DNA of 50,551 nt from an uncultured Bacilli bacterium (GTDB lineage Bacteria; Bacillota_I; Bacilli_A; RF39; UBA660). Shown here one piece after another: positions 7,450-16,398 of this stretch. The stretch lies in assembly GCA_934090935.1 (NCBI GenBank), contig CAKOKD010000008.1:1-50551 (forward strand), in the 5' to 3' direction. A program made the position numbers and the translations under genes. The stretch's first letter is position 1, and the number at the start of each line of letters is the position of its first letter. The notes beneath the pieces are model-generated. The model saw nothing but the letters and a program-made list of their open reading frames with translations, was not told where the DNA came from and searched no databases.

Positions 7450-8961
7450 ATGAAGAAAAGAAGTGCAATAATAGTTGCAATTGTTTTTATGATGATTGGA
7501 TTTGCTAGCATATCAACAACTTTGATAATAAATGGAGGTACAAATATAGGAGAGAATATAGATGATTATTCAGTAATATTTACAGCTGCAAGTATAGATG
7601 GAGAAGATGTATATTCAACAGTAGTAGACGATACAAAGAAAATAATTAATTTTACAACAAGTGATTTAAAGAAACTAGGTGATACATCAGTATTAAATTA
7701 TGAAGTAACAAACAATTCAAGTAACTATGATGCAGAAGTAAAAATAAATTGTGGAGTAAAAGAAAATACAGAAGCAAAATATACAAGTATCAAAAACGAA
7801 CTAGAAAATGATGCTACTGTAGTAAAAGCAAAAAAAAGTGTAAATGGAACATTAACAATAACATTAAATCAAACATCAACAGAAGAAATAACAGAAGAAT
7901 ACACATGCACACTTGAATTCAATGCAGTTGAAAGAACTGAGTTAGGTGTTAGTTCAATTAATCTATATAATATGATAGAAAATAATGCAGATAAAACAAC
8001 AGTAATAGATTATAAAGTTAGATCAGGAGTAAGTGGAACAAATGGAATATATACTACTACTGCTACAGTTGGTAATGTACCAGTATATTATTTCAGAGGA
8101 GATGCAGATAAAGTAAACAACAACATAATATTTAATAATATGTGTTGGAAGATAATAAGAACAACAGAGACAGGCGGAATAAAATTAATATATAATGGAG
8201 TTCCAACAGATGGTAAATGTGATAATACAGGAGAAGCAACTCAAATCGGAACAAGTATGTGGAACATAAATGACAACGATAATGCATATGTAGGGTACAT
8301 GTATGGAGCAACAAGAAGTTATACATATGCAGCGACACATGAAAACAAAAATAATTCAACAATAAAAACATATATAGATAATTGGTATAGTCAAAATTTT
8401 GATGAAAGTGCAACAAACAAACTAGAAGATACAGTATTCTGTAATGATAGAAACACAAGAGGTTATAATGTAAGTACAATAGGAGATACTTCCTTATCAT
8501 CGTATGGAACATATGGTTATGGTTCTAATGAAACATTATATTTGGCAGCACATCGAGCATCATTTTATTCAAAAAATCCAACTCCAAGTTTAATATGTTC
8601 ACAAAGAAACGATAAATTTACAGTAAGTGAAACGAATGGAAATGGTGCACTTACATATCCGGTTGGATTAATAACATTAGATGAAGTAGTACTTGCTGGA
8701 TTTAATACATATTATTCTAATACAAAAGATTACAATGATCAAACGAATTATTTGCATACTAATGTCAATTATTGGTCACTTTCTCCTGTTATGATGTATG
8801 AAAATAATCGAGGTTCAGTAGGGTGTGTTCGAAATACATATGTTAGCGATCACTATACGAATTCTACTTCTGGTGTCCGCCCAGTAGTTTCTCTAGTAAG
8901 TGGCATACTTGTAAATCCAAATGGAGATGGAACAAGTGAAAATCCATATGTTGTAAAATAA
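7450..8961 (+). CDS. Surface protein: shared N-terminal module plus DUF6273-like tail
   Basis: The 503-residue protein starts at the ATG at 7450, with GAGGTG about 8 bases upstream; the in-frame GTG at 7441 lies inside that ribosome-binding region. Its N-terminal membrane segment (SAIIVAIVFMMIGFASIST) and the module to about residue 165 are shared with 117 and 25209. The middle and C-terminal parts carry the DUF6273-like pattern common in gut Firmicutes surface proteins (MCWKIIRTTETGGIKLIYNG, NYWSLSP, GVRPVVSL, ending GDGTSENPYVVK). The region around NYWSLSP to GVRPVVSL changes codon style. Ligand and role are unknown; it is likely displayed outside the cell and controlled by the poly-G promoter. 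Confidence 0.85.
   Translation: MKKRSAIIVAIVFMMIGFASISTTLIINGGTNIGENIDDYSVIFTAASIDGEDVYSTVVDDTKKIINFTTSDLKKLGDTSVLNYEVTNNSSNYDAEVKINCGVKENTEAKYTSIKNELENDATVVKAKKSVNGTLTITLNQTSTEEITEEYTCTLEFNAVERTELGVSSINLYNMIENNADKTTVIDYKVRSGVSGTNGIYTTTATVGNVPVYYFRGDADKVNNNIIFNNMCWKIIRTTETGGIKLIYNGVPTDGKCDNTGEATQIGTSMWNINDNDNAYVGYMYGATRSYTYAATHENKNNSTIKTYIDNWYSQNFDESATNKLEDTVFCNDRNTRGYNVSTIGDTSLSSYGTYGYGSNETLYLAAHRASFYSKNPTPSLICSQRNDKFTVSETNGNGALTYPVGLITLDEVVLAGFNTYYSNTKDYNDQTNYLHTNVNYWSLSPVMMYENNRGSVGCVRNTYVSDHYTNSTSGVRPVVSLVSGILVNPNGDGTSENPYVVK
8771..8896 (+). other. Candidate hypervariable segment of the surface protein
   Basis: Codons change from A-ending (aca, gca, aga) to mostly T/C-ending (ttt, cct, gtt, tat, cac, gat, act, cgc) between NYWSLSP and GVRPVVSL, and then return to A-rich codons to the end of the gene. 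This is the usual location of variable residues in DUF6273-like display domains. The signal is weaker than in the gene at 117. Confidence 0.35.
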
Positions 8962-8967
8962 AGCATT

Positions 8968-8992
8968 AAGGTAACTTCGGTTATCTTTTTTT
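8968..8992 (+). terminator. Terminator of the surface gene
   Basis: AAGGTAAC, loop TTCG and GTTATCTT (one G-U pair) are followed by a T run. Confidence 0.85.
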
Positions 8993-8998
8993 CACGCA

Positions 8999-9022
8999 TA
9001 AAAAAAACGACTAAAAAGTCGC
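8999..9022 (-). terminator. Terminator of the Lys-Ile-Glu tRNA operon
   Basis: Read on the minus strand, a CGACT / AGTCG stem (9008-9012, 9017-9021) is followed by a T run. It lies 14 bases beyond the tRNA-Glu 3' end. Confidence 0.8.
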
Positions 9023-9035
9023 TTAATTTTTAAAT

Positions 9036-9112
9036 TGGTGACCCGTACGGGATTTGAACCCATGAATGCATGCGTGAAAGGCATGTGTGTTAAACCACTT
9101 CACCAACGGGCC
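9036..9112 (-). tRNA. tRNA-Glu (UUC)
   Basis: The cloverleaf is complete. The acceptor GGCCCGT pairs with ACGGGTC, the anticodon loop CTTTCAC carries TTC, the T arm reads GGTTCAAATCC, and CCA is encoded. It is the last gene of the minus-strand Lys-Ile-Glu cluster. The gene-free interval 8962-9422 is otherwise only terminators and spacer. Confidence 0.96.
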
Positions 9113-9120
9113 ATACAAAA

Positions 9121-9197
<77 letters not shown>

Positions 9198-9213
9198 ATT
9201 TTGTATAAATAAA

Positions 9214-9289
9214 TGGTGTCCCCTTAGAGATTCGAACTCTAGACCCACTGATTAAGAGTCAGTTGCTCTACCAACTGAGCTAAGGAGAC
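9214..9289 (-). tRNA. tRNA-Lys (CUU)
   Basis: The acceptor GTCTCCT pairs with AGGGGAC, the anticodon loop CTCTTAA carries CTT, and CCA is encoded. It is the first gene of the three-tRNA operon. CUU is the rarer Lys isoacceptor in such AT-rich genomes; UUU must be elsewhere. Confidence 0.95.
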
Positions 9290-9307
9290 ATCAGTAAGTA
9301 CTCATTC

Positions 9308-9313
9308 ATTATA
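9308..9313 (-). promoter_or_regulatory. tRNA operon -10 box
   Basis: TATAAT is read on the minus strand, 18 bases before the tRNA-Lys 5' end. No clear -35 was found. Confidence 0.5.
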
Positions 9314-9422
9314 ACATAAAATTTTAAAAAATCTAGTCTAAAATTAACTTTTTTTAAATATTTATGATAAATTTGTTAAAATATGATAAAATTATAACAT
9401 AGTTAGGGTTGGAGAGTGGATT

Positions 9423-10037
9423 ATGAATAAAAAAATTGATTATGCAAACATGTTTTTTATAAGCGTTATTATTATTGGAAGTATTGTTCTCGCTATTTTA
9501 ATTTTAAATTTATGTGTAAAAAATAAACGTCATAATGATGTTTCTACGACAACGACAACAACGGAAGTGAAAAAAACAAATAATGTTGGAGTTTATCGAT
9601 CATTTTATAATCCGGCTTATGTTGGAGATAAAGTTTTAGCATCTTTTTATGATGAAATTCATAACACATATACAGACGTGGATATTGAGGGAGTGCGTTT
9701 TATGGATGAGGAGGAAGCAAGTTCTTATGCTTCTCAAGAATTAAAAGATGGATTTTCTTGGTTCGGGTTTGAATATGTTATTTATTTTAATGATTTAACA
9801 TATTTAAATGAATCTATTAAACCTGATATAGAAACTGGTATTTATAATGTTGAAGGATATAATTTTGTTACATTTAATGGACATAACTATCAAATAGAAG
9901 TTAATTCAATAGTTGAAAATAATATTAAAAATGGTGAAAAAACGACCGTTAAAGCAATATATCAATATCCAAGGGGTAAGGAACATGAGATATGTTTTGG
10001 TCAAAAAAGTAAGATACTTAGTTGCTTTACTAAATAA
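9423..10037 (+). CDS. Single-pass membrane protein of unknown function
   Basis: The 204-residue protein starts after a GGAGAG ribosome-binding site. One transmembrane segment (about residues 11-31, rich in Ile/Leu/Val) is followed by a Thr-rich linker with six consecutive Thr. The predicted extracellular domain of about 150 residues begins NNVGVYRSFYNPAYVGDKV. I do not recognise the domain. It is the only gene between the tRNA operon and the prepilin operon and may have its own promoter in the AT-rich region before it. Two cysteines at the C-terminus (CFGQKSKILSCF) could form a disulfide. Confidence 0.7.
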   Translation: MNKKIDYANMFFISVIIIGSIVLAILILNLCVKNKRHNDVSTTTTTTEVKKTNNVGVYRSFYNPAYVGDKVLASFYDEIHNTYTDVDIEGVRFMDEEEASSYASQELKDGFSWFGFEYVIYFNDLTYLNESIKPDIETGIYNVEGYNFVTFNGHNYQIEVNSIVENNIKNGEKTTVKAIYQYPRGKEHEICFGQKSKILSCFTK

Positions 10038-10083
10038 TGAAGTTTTTCTCTTCATTTTTTTGCTTAAAATATTAAATAGTGAT

Positions 10084-10111
10084 TTACTTGAACTTGCTTT
10101 TATGGTAAGAT
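10084..10111 (+). promoter_or_regulatory. Promoter of the prepilin-like operon
   Basis: TTACTT (10084-10089) and TAAGAT (10106-10111) are 16 bases apart. The -10 is extended by TGG directly before it. It lies 26 bases before the start codon. Confidence 0.45.
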
Positions 10112-10136
10112 TTATATGATAGAGAGTAGGTAAGGT

Positions 10137-12263
10137 ATGAATAGAAAAAAAGGGTTTACATTGGTTGAATTATTGGTGACGATTGTTTTGCTTGGAATCG
10201 TTACAACCGTAATAATATTTAATGTGAGTAATGTGTCTAAAAATTCTAAAAAAACAGATTATGAAAGATTTATTGCTTCAATAAAATCTTCAGCTTCAGT
10301 TTATGCGGATATGAATCCTTTAGCTTTTCAAGATTTGTATGTAAATAAAGCATTTATATATATAACTATTGGAGATTTAATCGATTCTGGTCTTGTTGAT
10401 GAGAAGATCAAAAATCCTTATACGGATAAGAATGCTTCAAGAGACGAACTTGTTAAAGTAAGCTTGGATACTACAACAGAGGCTTTAACTTTTGAATATC
10501 CGATAGATAAAGACAAGGATACTAAAACAGAAGTGTTTATGGTTGCCATAAATGATTATGTTGTTTGGGGAGAGCCATATGATTGTATGCAAGGTATTGG
10601 AACATATAGACTTGCACTTTCTGATGAAGAAGGTAATTTGATTACTGATGAAGATAAATTAAAAAATGAATATCATTTAGCTTGTTCAATGCCAAGCGAT
10701 TTTGAAAAAACAAGTGATGATAGATATAGCACGACTAAATCTGGAAACTATGATGTAACATATACATGGTTAACAAAAAGTGGCGTTAAAAAAAGCTTTA
10801 ATCGTACTTTAAAGGTTAATGCAAAAGTAACTCCTGCATTTAAAACATATTATGATGGAGTAGAAACCACTTATGATTTTGATGATTTAAAAAATGGTAA
10901 TATGTGGGCTAGTCCTGAATATATAGCAAGCGAAAATAGATGGAAGTATTTAACTTATAAACCTTATATTGAAGGTGCGGATGAAGATTCAACAACATAT
11001 AGCATTAAAGCTCAATCTATTGATCCTGTTGCAAATGAGTTCTATGTTGCTGGTGGAGAAAACAGCTATGTAAATGACTTTGCAACTAAATATGATGCTT
11101 ATGATGGAAATGTTATGTATACTTTAAAAACTATTGTTAAAGGTCATTACGACAAAAACTATAGTTACGATGCAGAAGGAAAATATAATATGCGTCAAAA
11201 ACTTGTTTTACCACTAAGCTATATAAATGGTGCTAGTACGAACTGGACTACTGATAAAGATTATACAATTGTTGATAAAGTTGGAGCTGCAAACGTTCCG
11301 ATATATTCGAAGTTTGGTATTTCAAAATTTGAGTATCGTTTAGTTGAAGAAGGAAATGAACTACAAAACGACGTTATTAATGATACAAAGTATACTTTTG
11401 ATAAGAAAGCAAATGCTGATACTGCTAAAAATATAGACGTAAGATATCCAGGTGATCTATGTAAAAAAGGACTTAAATATATGTATGTATATATGAGAGC
11501 AATCAATTCAAATGGATTTATTGGTGATTGGGTTAAAGTCGATGGATATTTAACTAATCAAATAGATTTGCTTGTTCTTACAAATAGTAAAACTGGTGGA
11601 GATAATGGTGGAACTTGTACAGATTGTAATAAGTGTTGTAAAGCTGGTGCTAATGATACTTGTTATTATTGCAATAGAAAATTCTACATTAACTTAAAGG
11701 GACATACATTTGTTGTTTTACAACGTGAAAATGGTGGATTATTGTTCTCCGCTTTGGATGGAACTTCTACTAAATGTGTATATGGCTCTATAAGTGAAAC
11801 TCAAAGTTGGGGCGTTCAAACATGTGATGGATATTTTAGAGGAACATATTCTAAAACTACCGCTACTCAAACTTATATTTTAAAGGAAGCAACAAATATG
11901 TTTAAGGATATTCCTACTGAAGAATACCTAGCCGAATTTAAAGTGGCTGGAGCTAATACTTTTGTTGGAACTTTAACTAGAGACGAATTCAATAAATATA
12001 CAAATGGTGTATATGAAAGCGCTTCTAAACGTCTATGGACGGTTACAAAATATACATCAACTGGTGTATCCTATGTAAGCATTCCATTCAACCATGGAGA
12101 TTCAACAACATATAGCAATTCTTATTATTATGTACAAGTTGGAAGCAATACAACTTCAAGCTATTATGGAAGCTGTAACTTGTTTAAACCAACTGTAAAA
12201 CTTAAAACAATTTATACTTGTGAAGGAAATGGAACTAAAGAAAGTCCATATACAATTTTATAA
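10137..12263 (+). CDS. Very large type IV prepilin-like protein with a DUF6273-like C-terminus
   Basis: The 708-residue protein opens with a textbook class III (prepilin) signal, MNRKKGFTLVELLVTIVLLG: cleavage after the Gly, Glu at +5, then a hydrophobic helix. Ordinary prepilins have 100-250 residues. The long exported part holds a cysteine cluster at 494, 497, 500, 501, 509 and 512 (CTDCNKCCK ... CYYC), suggestive of a metal site or disulfide knot. Its C-terminus (LWTVTKY ... GNGTKESPYTIL) resembles the tail of the surface protein at 7450. No pilus ATPase or prepilin peptidase is in the window. It heads an operon with the arylsulfotransferase-like and transglutaminase-like genes (12-base and 0-base gaps). 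Confidence 0.85.
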   Translation: MNRKKGFTLVELLVTIVLLGIVTTVIIFNVSNVSKNSKKTDYERFIASIKSSASVYADMNPLAFQDLYVNKAFIYITIGDLIDSGLVDEKIKNPYTDKNASRDELVKVSLDTTTEALTFEYPIDKDKDTKTEVFMVAINDYVVWGEPYDCMQGIGTYRLALSDEEGNLITDEDKLKNEYHLACSMPSDFEKTSDDRYSTTKSGNYDVTYTWLTKSGVKKSFNRTLKVNAKVTPAFKTYYDGVETTYDFDDLKNGNMWASPEYIASENRWKYLTYKPYIEGADEDSTTYSIKAQSIDPVANEFYVAGGENSYVNDFATKYDAYDGNVMYTLKTIVKGHYDKNYSYDAEGKYNMRQKLVLPLSYINGASTNWTTDKDYTIVDKVGAANVPIYSKFGISKFEYRLVEEGNELQNDVINDTKYTFDKKANADTAKNIDVRYPGDLCKKGLKYMYVYMRAINSNGFIGDWVKVDGYLTNQIDLLVLTNSKTGGDNGGTCTDCNKCCKAGANDTCYYCNRKFYINLKGHTFVVLQRENGGLLFSALDGTSTKCVYGSISETQSWGVQTCDGYFRGTYSKTTATQTYILKEATNMFKDIPTEEYLAEFKVAGANTFVGTLTRDEFNKYTNGVYESASKRLWTVTKYTSTGVSYVSIPFNHGDSTTYSNSYYYVQVGSNTTSSYYGSCNLFKPTVKLKTIYTCEGNGTKESPYTIL

Positions 12264-12275
12264 TAGGAGAAATAT

Positions 12276-14291
12276 ATGAAAGAGAATAAAATAGGAGATT
12301 TCAATAAAAAACAAAGGTTATATTTAATAATTGCTAGTTTACTAGCAATTATTGCTATAATCATATGTGTAGTATTGACGTTTATTCAAAAAGGTCATGT
12401 TGGTTCAAAAGATTATGTTGAACCGGTAAATAAGAAGTTTTCGTTTTTAGTTGATAATGAGACTACGGAACTTAAAAATGATAATATTTTTACTGGTCAA
12501 TATGATATCTATAAAGATATATTAAAAAAATTTAAAAGTGGAAATTATACTTTAAATGATCCTTATGTTGTCACTAATCCATTTTTAATAAGTCCACAAA
12601 CTGCTTTAGTATTATTTAAAACTAAAAAAAGTGAAGCTGTAACAGTTACTATTAAAGGAAAACATAACGATGATTTAGTAGTTAATTTTGAAAGCAGTAA
12701 AGAACATATCTTACCGATATATGGTTTGTATGGAAACTATACAAATAAAGTCATTATTGCAACATCCAGTGGAGAAAGCCGTGAAATTGAGATAAAAATT
12801 GATGAGTTTGCTCCTACTGAAAATGCTTCAGTTCTTGAAAATAAAATAGAAAATTCTAATGGAGAGTTTTATTTTGGAACATCTTCTTTAGGAACTGGAA
12901 ATATCGCTTATGACAATTATGGTGAAATTCGTTGGTGGCTTAATATTGGATATACTAAAGGTATGACGATGCTACAAAACGGACATTTGCTTTTATCCAA
13001 TGCTGATGAAGGCCCAGAGATGACTTCTACAAGCGGTGTTGTTGAACTTGATATGTTAGGGTTTGTTCATGCAGATTATGAAATTGAAGGCGGATATCAT
13101 CATGATGCATATGAATTAAAAAACGGAAATTTGATTGTGTTAACAAGCAAACCAAATAGCGATACTTTAGCTGACTATATCGTAGAACTTGATAGAAAAA
13201 CTGGTAAAGTCGTTAAAGATTGGAGTTTAAAAGATATCGCTTTAAAAGTTGATCCTAATCTTTTGGAGGTTGGAGAGATAACTTGGGGTTGGATCAATAG
13301 TGTCTTTTATGATGAGACAACTAATTCTTTGATTTTATCAGTTAGAAATCAAAACTCAGTTGTTTCAATTGATTACAAAACTGGTGATATTAATTGGATA
13401 TTGGGTGAGAAGAAGTATTGGTCTGATAAATTTGATAAATATTTAATAACTGGAACAGGAGATGATTTCCTTTATCCAATGGGACAACATTCAGTATTTA
13501 TAAATGAGAATGGTAAACTATCCATATTTAATAATGGTTATAACGCTTATAAAGAGGAAACTGTTACTTGTGCTAGCTTAAGAAATAATGAATCTTATGC
13601 GGTTGTCTATAACTTGGATTTAAAGAATAAAACTGCCAGTGTGGATTGGAAATTTGGAGGCCAAGAGTATTTCTCTTATGCATTATCAAGCTTTACTTAT
13701 TCAACAAATAACCATAAAATATTCAATTCAGGATGGCATTTTACTGAAGATGTAGATTATAATGATTCGACTTGTACTCAATTCAGCAATGATAAGTATG
13801 ATGCATATATTATTGATATGGATGAAAACAATAATCTTGTTAATAAACTAAAATCGGTTGAATCTAAATTTGAAGTTGTAAAAGCAAATATATATAATTT
13901 AGAAAGTGTATCAGTTAATCCAACAACAGTTAAGACGATTAAAAACTATGAATCCGATTTAGGAAAATATCTTGTACCATATGAGATTGATACTCCAGAA
14001 ACTTTAAACGAAAGTGAAGCTCTTGAGTTTAAAAACAGTATTAATCAAGAAGTTGTCTTTGAATTACATAATAATAAATTCAGTTTTGTTGGATATTATC
14101 CGCTTGATTGCTCTTTAGATGTTGTGTTCATCTCTCCAAGAGGTAATGCTTATAAATATACTTTTAAAGAAAAAGGAAAAGAAATGAATGATTATATCAA
14201 CTTATCAAAATTAAAAAGTGGAAGATACTATGTTTTTGCTGTTATCAATGGAGAAAAATATAACATCGGAAATTATGTAGAGGTTTCCTAG
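12276..14291 (+). CDS. Arylsulfotransferase-like membrane-anchored protein
   Basis: The 671-residue protein has a transmembrane anchor at about residues 17-37 and an extracellular six-bladed-propeller type aryl-sulfate sulfotransferase domain. Family landmarks are MLQNGHLLLSN, YHHDAYELKNGN (His275/276), SVRNQNSVVSIDYKTGDI (Arg357) and MGQHSVF (His405). These correspond to three of the four active-site residues known from E. coli ASST. The fourth, the His of the usual DWxHxNS motif, is Trp339 here (TWGWINSV), so sulfotransferase activity is uncertain. A C-terminal domain of about 150 residues follows and may be a separate beta domain. It lies between the prepilin-like and transglutaminase-like genes, pointing to a shared cell-surface function. 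Confidence 0.8.
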   Translation: MKENKIGDFNKKQRLYLIIASLLAIIAIIICVVLTFIQKGHVGSKDYVEPVNKKFSFLVDNETTELKNDNIFTGQYDIYKDILKKFKSGNYTLNDPYVVTNPFLISPQTALVLFKTKKSEAVTVTIKGKHNDDLVVNFESSKEHILPIYGLYGNYTNKVIIATSSGESREIEIKIDEFAPTENASVLENKIENSNGEFYFGTSSLGTGNIAYDNYGEIRWWLNIGYTKGMTMLQNGHLLLSNADEGPEMTSTSGVVELDMLGFVHADYEIEGGYHHDAYELKNGNLIVLTSKPNSDTLADYIVELDRKTGKVVKDWSLKDIALKVDPNLLEVGEITWGWINSVFYDETTNSLILSVRNQNSVVSIDYKTGDINWILGEKKYWSDKFDKYLITGTGDDFLYPMGQHSVFINENGKLSIFNNGYNAYKEETVTCASLRNNESYAVVYNLDLKNKTASVDWKFGGQEYFSYALSSFTYSTNNHKIFNSGWHFTEDVDYNDSTCTQFSNDKYDAYIIDMDENNNLVNKLKSVESKFEVVKANIYNLESVSVNPTTVKTIKNYESDLGKYLVPYEIDTPETLNESEALEFKNSINQEVVFELHNNKFSFVGYYPLDCSLDVVFISPRGNAYKYTFKEKGKEMNDYINLSKLKSGRYYVFAVINGEKYNIGNYVEVS

Positions 14292-15266
14292 ATGAAAAGA
14301 AGAATATTGCTTATTTTATTGCTTCTTTTTATTCCGAATGTTTGTTTTGCTTATGAGGAAAAGGAAATACACGTTTCAAACACAGAAGAAGCTTTAAAAG
14401 TAATTGATGGTATTTATAGCACTTATGATATTGATTATTATGCGATTACTTTTGATGAAGGAAATGTTGATGTTGATAAAGTCCTTGATTACTATAAAAA
14501 GAACTATATGACTGATATCAATATCAACACTTATAGATATGAAGATTATGCTTATTATCAACCTGAAAGATTTCTTCCAATTGTTAATGGGTTGTCAATT
14601 TCTGTTAATAATATGAATAGAAAAATAACCTCTGAAGAGATAAAAAAACTTGATGAATTTACTGATAAATTCATACATTTATTTGATGGAAAAAGTGATT
14701 ATGAAAAGATATATATGGCATATTCTTACATAAGCAATAATGCTATATATCAAAACACTGGTTCTTTTGAAAAATTGGTTGATGGATATACAAGTGCTTA
14801 TGATGTTTTAATTGATCATAAAACAGTTTGTATTGGATCCTCTACGGCTTTTTCTTATCTTATGGATAAACTTGGTATTGAATCGTTTATTGTTGATCAT
14901 ATTGGTTATTATGATGAAGCAACAGGAACATATTTTTCAACTCATACTTTCAATGTTGTTAAACTTGATCAAAAGTACTATATTGTTGACATAAAATATG
15001 GAAATGATTTAAGTGGTTTGCTTATTAGCAATAAAGATTATAAGAATGAAAAATTTAATTTTGACATTGTTGTAAGTGATGAAGATTATCCAAGAAGTGA
15101 CTTTACATATTCCTTTGATGAAAATGAAATCAATAAGGAACTTGAAGATGTAAAAAATAATGATAATTTAAAAATTGATGAAAGCATATACTATATTGTT
15201 TTAGTATTAATATTAATAGTTATATCTCTTGTAATATTTATATTTACAAGAAAGAAAAATAAATAG
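14292..15266 (+). CDS. Exported transglutaminase-like protein with C-terminal anchor
   Basis: The 324-residue protein has a signal peptide (residues 1-20, ending CFA), a transglutaminase-like domain, and a C-terminal transmembrane helix followed by a positive tail (RKKNK). The papain-type triad of the superfamily is visible: Cys180 (KTVCIGSSTAFSYL), His218 (THTFNVVKL) and Asp233 (YYIVDIKYG). Members act as transglutaminases, proteases or peptide-bond-forming enzymes on surface substrates. The start codon abuts the stop of the gene before it, with GAGG upstream, so the two are coupled. A role in cross-linking or maturing the prepilin-like product is inference. Confidence 0.85.
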   Translation: MKRRILLILLLLFIPNVCFAYEEKEIHVSNTEEALKVIDGIYSTYDIDYYAITFDEGNVDVDKVLDYYKKNYMTDININTYRYEDYAYYQPERFLPIVNGLSISVNNMNRKITSEEIKKLDEFTDKFIHLFDGKSDYEKIYMAYSYISNNAIYQNTGSFEKLVDGYTSAYDVLIDHKTVCIGSSTAFSYLMDKLGIESFIVDHIGYYDEATGTYFSTHTFNVVKLDQKYYIVDIKYGNDLSGLLISNKDYKNEKFNFDIVVSDEDYPRSDFTYSFDENEINKELEDVKNNDNLKIDESIYYIVLVLILIVISLVIFIFTRKKNK

Positions 15267-15291
15267 AATGATAGTTTTCATTCTTTTTTTT
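15265..15291 (+). terminator. Terminator of the prepilin-like operon
   Basis: AGAATGA / TCATTCT stem (15265-15271, 15278-15284), then eight T. Confidence 0.9.
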
Positions 15292-15296
15292 GCAAT

Positions 15297-15317
15297 AAAA
15301 AAACTCACATCTGTGAG
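15297..15317 (-). terminator. Terminator of tRNA-Ser
   Basis: On the minus strand a CTCAC / GTGAG stem (15304-15308, 15313-15317) is followed by a T run. Confidence 0.75.
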
Positions 15318-15333
15318 ATTTTAACCTTCTTAA

Positions 15334-15424
15334 TGGCGGAGTAGGAGAGATTTGAACTCTCGCGCCAGTTGCCCGACCTACACCCTTAGCAGGGGCGCCT
15401 CTTCAGCCTCTTGAGTACTACTCC
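15334..15424 (-). tRNA. tRNA-Ser (GCU)
   Basis: This is a class II tRNA of 91 bases with a long variable arm. The acceptor GGAGTAG pairs with CTACTCC, the anticodon loop CTGCTAA carries GCT, the discriminator is G and CCA is encoded. Confidence 0.96.
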
Positions 15425-15483
15425 GTGCCATAGATAAATTATACAAAATTTGATTACTATAGTCAATAATAAAATAAAAAGAA

Positions 15484-16398
15484 TTAGCAATTTTCGTCTA
15501 ATTCTTTTACATCTTTAAAATAAGTTTTGATTATATTCATTCGATCTTGATCATCAAACTTTGAACCACTTGCAAGTTTATGACCGCCTCCGCCATAGTT
15601 TGTTGCAAATATTGATACATCAACATTATCTTTGCTTGCACGATAGGATATTCTATTAGCCGCGTTGATAATAATAACGATATCCACCTCTTTATGTTTC
15701 GTTGCTATATAATTACCTAAAATGCTTTTATTGTTCTCGGCGAATGAAATGGCACATGGAATACCATCTATTTTAAGTTTAAACATCTCTTTTTCTTTCT
15801 TTTGAATATATCTTTTTATTTCTTCTTCTTTGATTTTGATATATCTTTTTTCAAAAGATGTGAAGCTAAATGGTTTATCCTTTTTAAGCCTTCTAGTCAT
15901 AGTTTTTATAAAATCAGATTTAGAGAAAGCATCTTTTAACATATCTAATTGTTTTGGTATTTCGCTTGTAAATGTGAAGTTATCAAGCTGACGTACATAT
16001 TCTACATAATTTATAATATTTTCTTTATTTAAGTATTCATATTTTTCTTTTAAATAGTTAAAAAATAGTTCAGTTCCACATGTTTTTCGACCATTATAAT
16101 CGATAGAAACATTAACAAAATCATATTTGTTTGCAAATAGGTGAGTTTCATGATGATCAAAAACTAAAACGTTTTTATTAAAAGATTTAACTATTTCATA
16201 CATCTCATCTGTTAAAGAAAGATCTGTTATGTATATTTGGTCATATATGCTTAAATCGGTTTCTTTTAGTTCATCTATTGTTCTTTTTAAATCATTTATA
16301 TCCACACATTTGTAATCGAATAATTCATCCGTTAAATTCAAAAGTATAACTGGAGAAATACCATCCAAATCGGTGTGAGTTATTAAAAGTTTTTTCAT
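15484..16398 (-). CDS. DHH-family phosphoesterase
   Basis: The 304-residue protein has the DHH phosphoesterase layout: HTDLDGISP (His8, Asp10, Asp12), ITDLSL, DHH at residues 81-83 (VFDHHETH), and the DHHA1 substrate motif GGGGHKLASGS near the C-terminus. These are Mn-dependent hydrolases of short nucleic acids or cyclic dinucleotides (NrnA/RecJ/GdpP superfamily). The size fits the NrnA-like branch, but the exact substrate cannot be read from the sequence. It overlaps the stop of the lipoprotein gene (TAATG) and has GGAGGT before it. Confidence 0.85.
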   Translation of the reverse strand: MKKLLITHTDLDGISPVILLNLTDELFDYKCVDINDLKRTIDELKETDLSIYDQIYITDLSLTDEMYEIVKSFNKNVLVFDHHETHLFANKYDFVNVSIDYNGRKTCGTELFFNYLKEKYEYLNKENIINYVEYVRQLDNFTFTSEIPKQLDMLKDAFSKSDFIKTMTRRLKKDKPFSFTSFEKRYIKIKEEEIKRYIQKKEKEMFKLKIDGIPCAISFAENNKSILGNYIATKHKEVDIVIIINAANRISYRASKDNVDVSIFATNYGGGGHKLASGSKFDDQDRMNIIKTYFKDVKELDENC

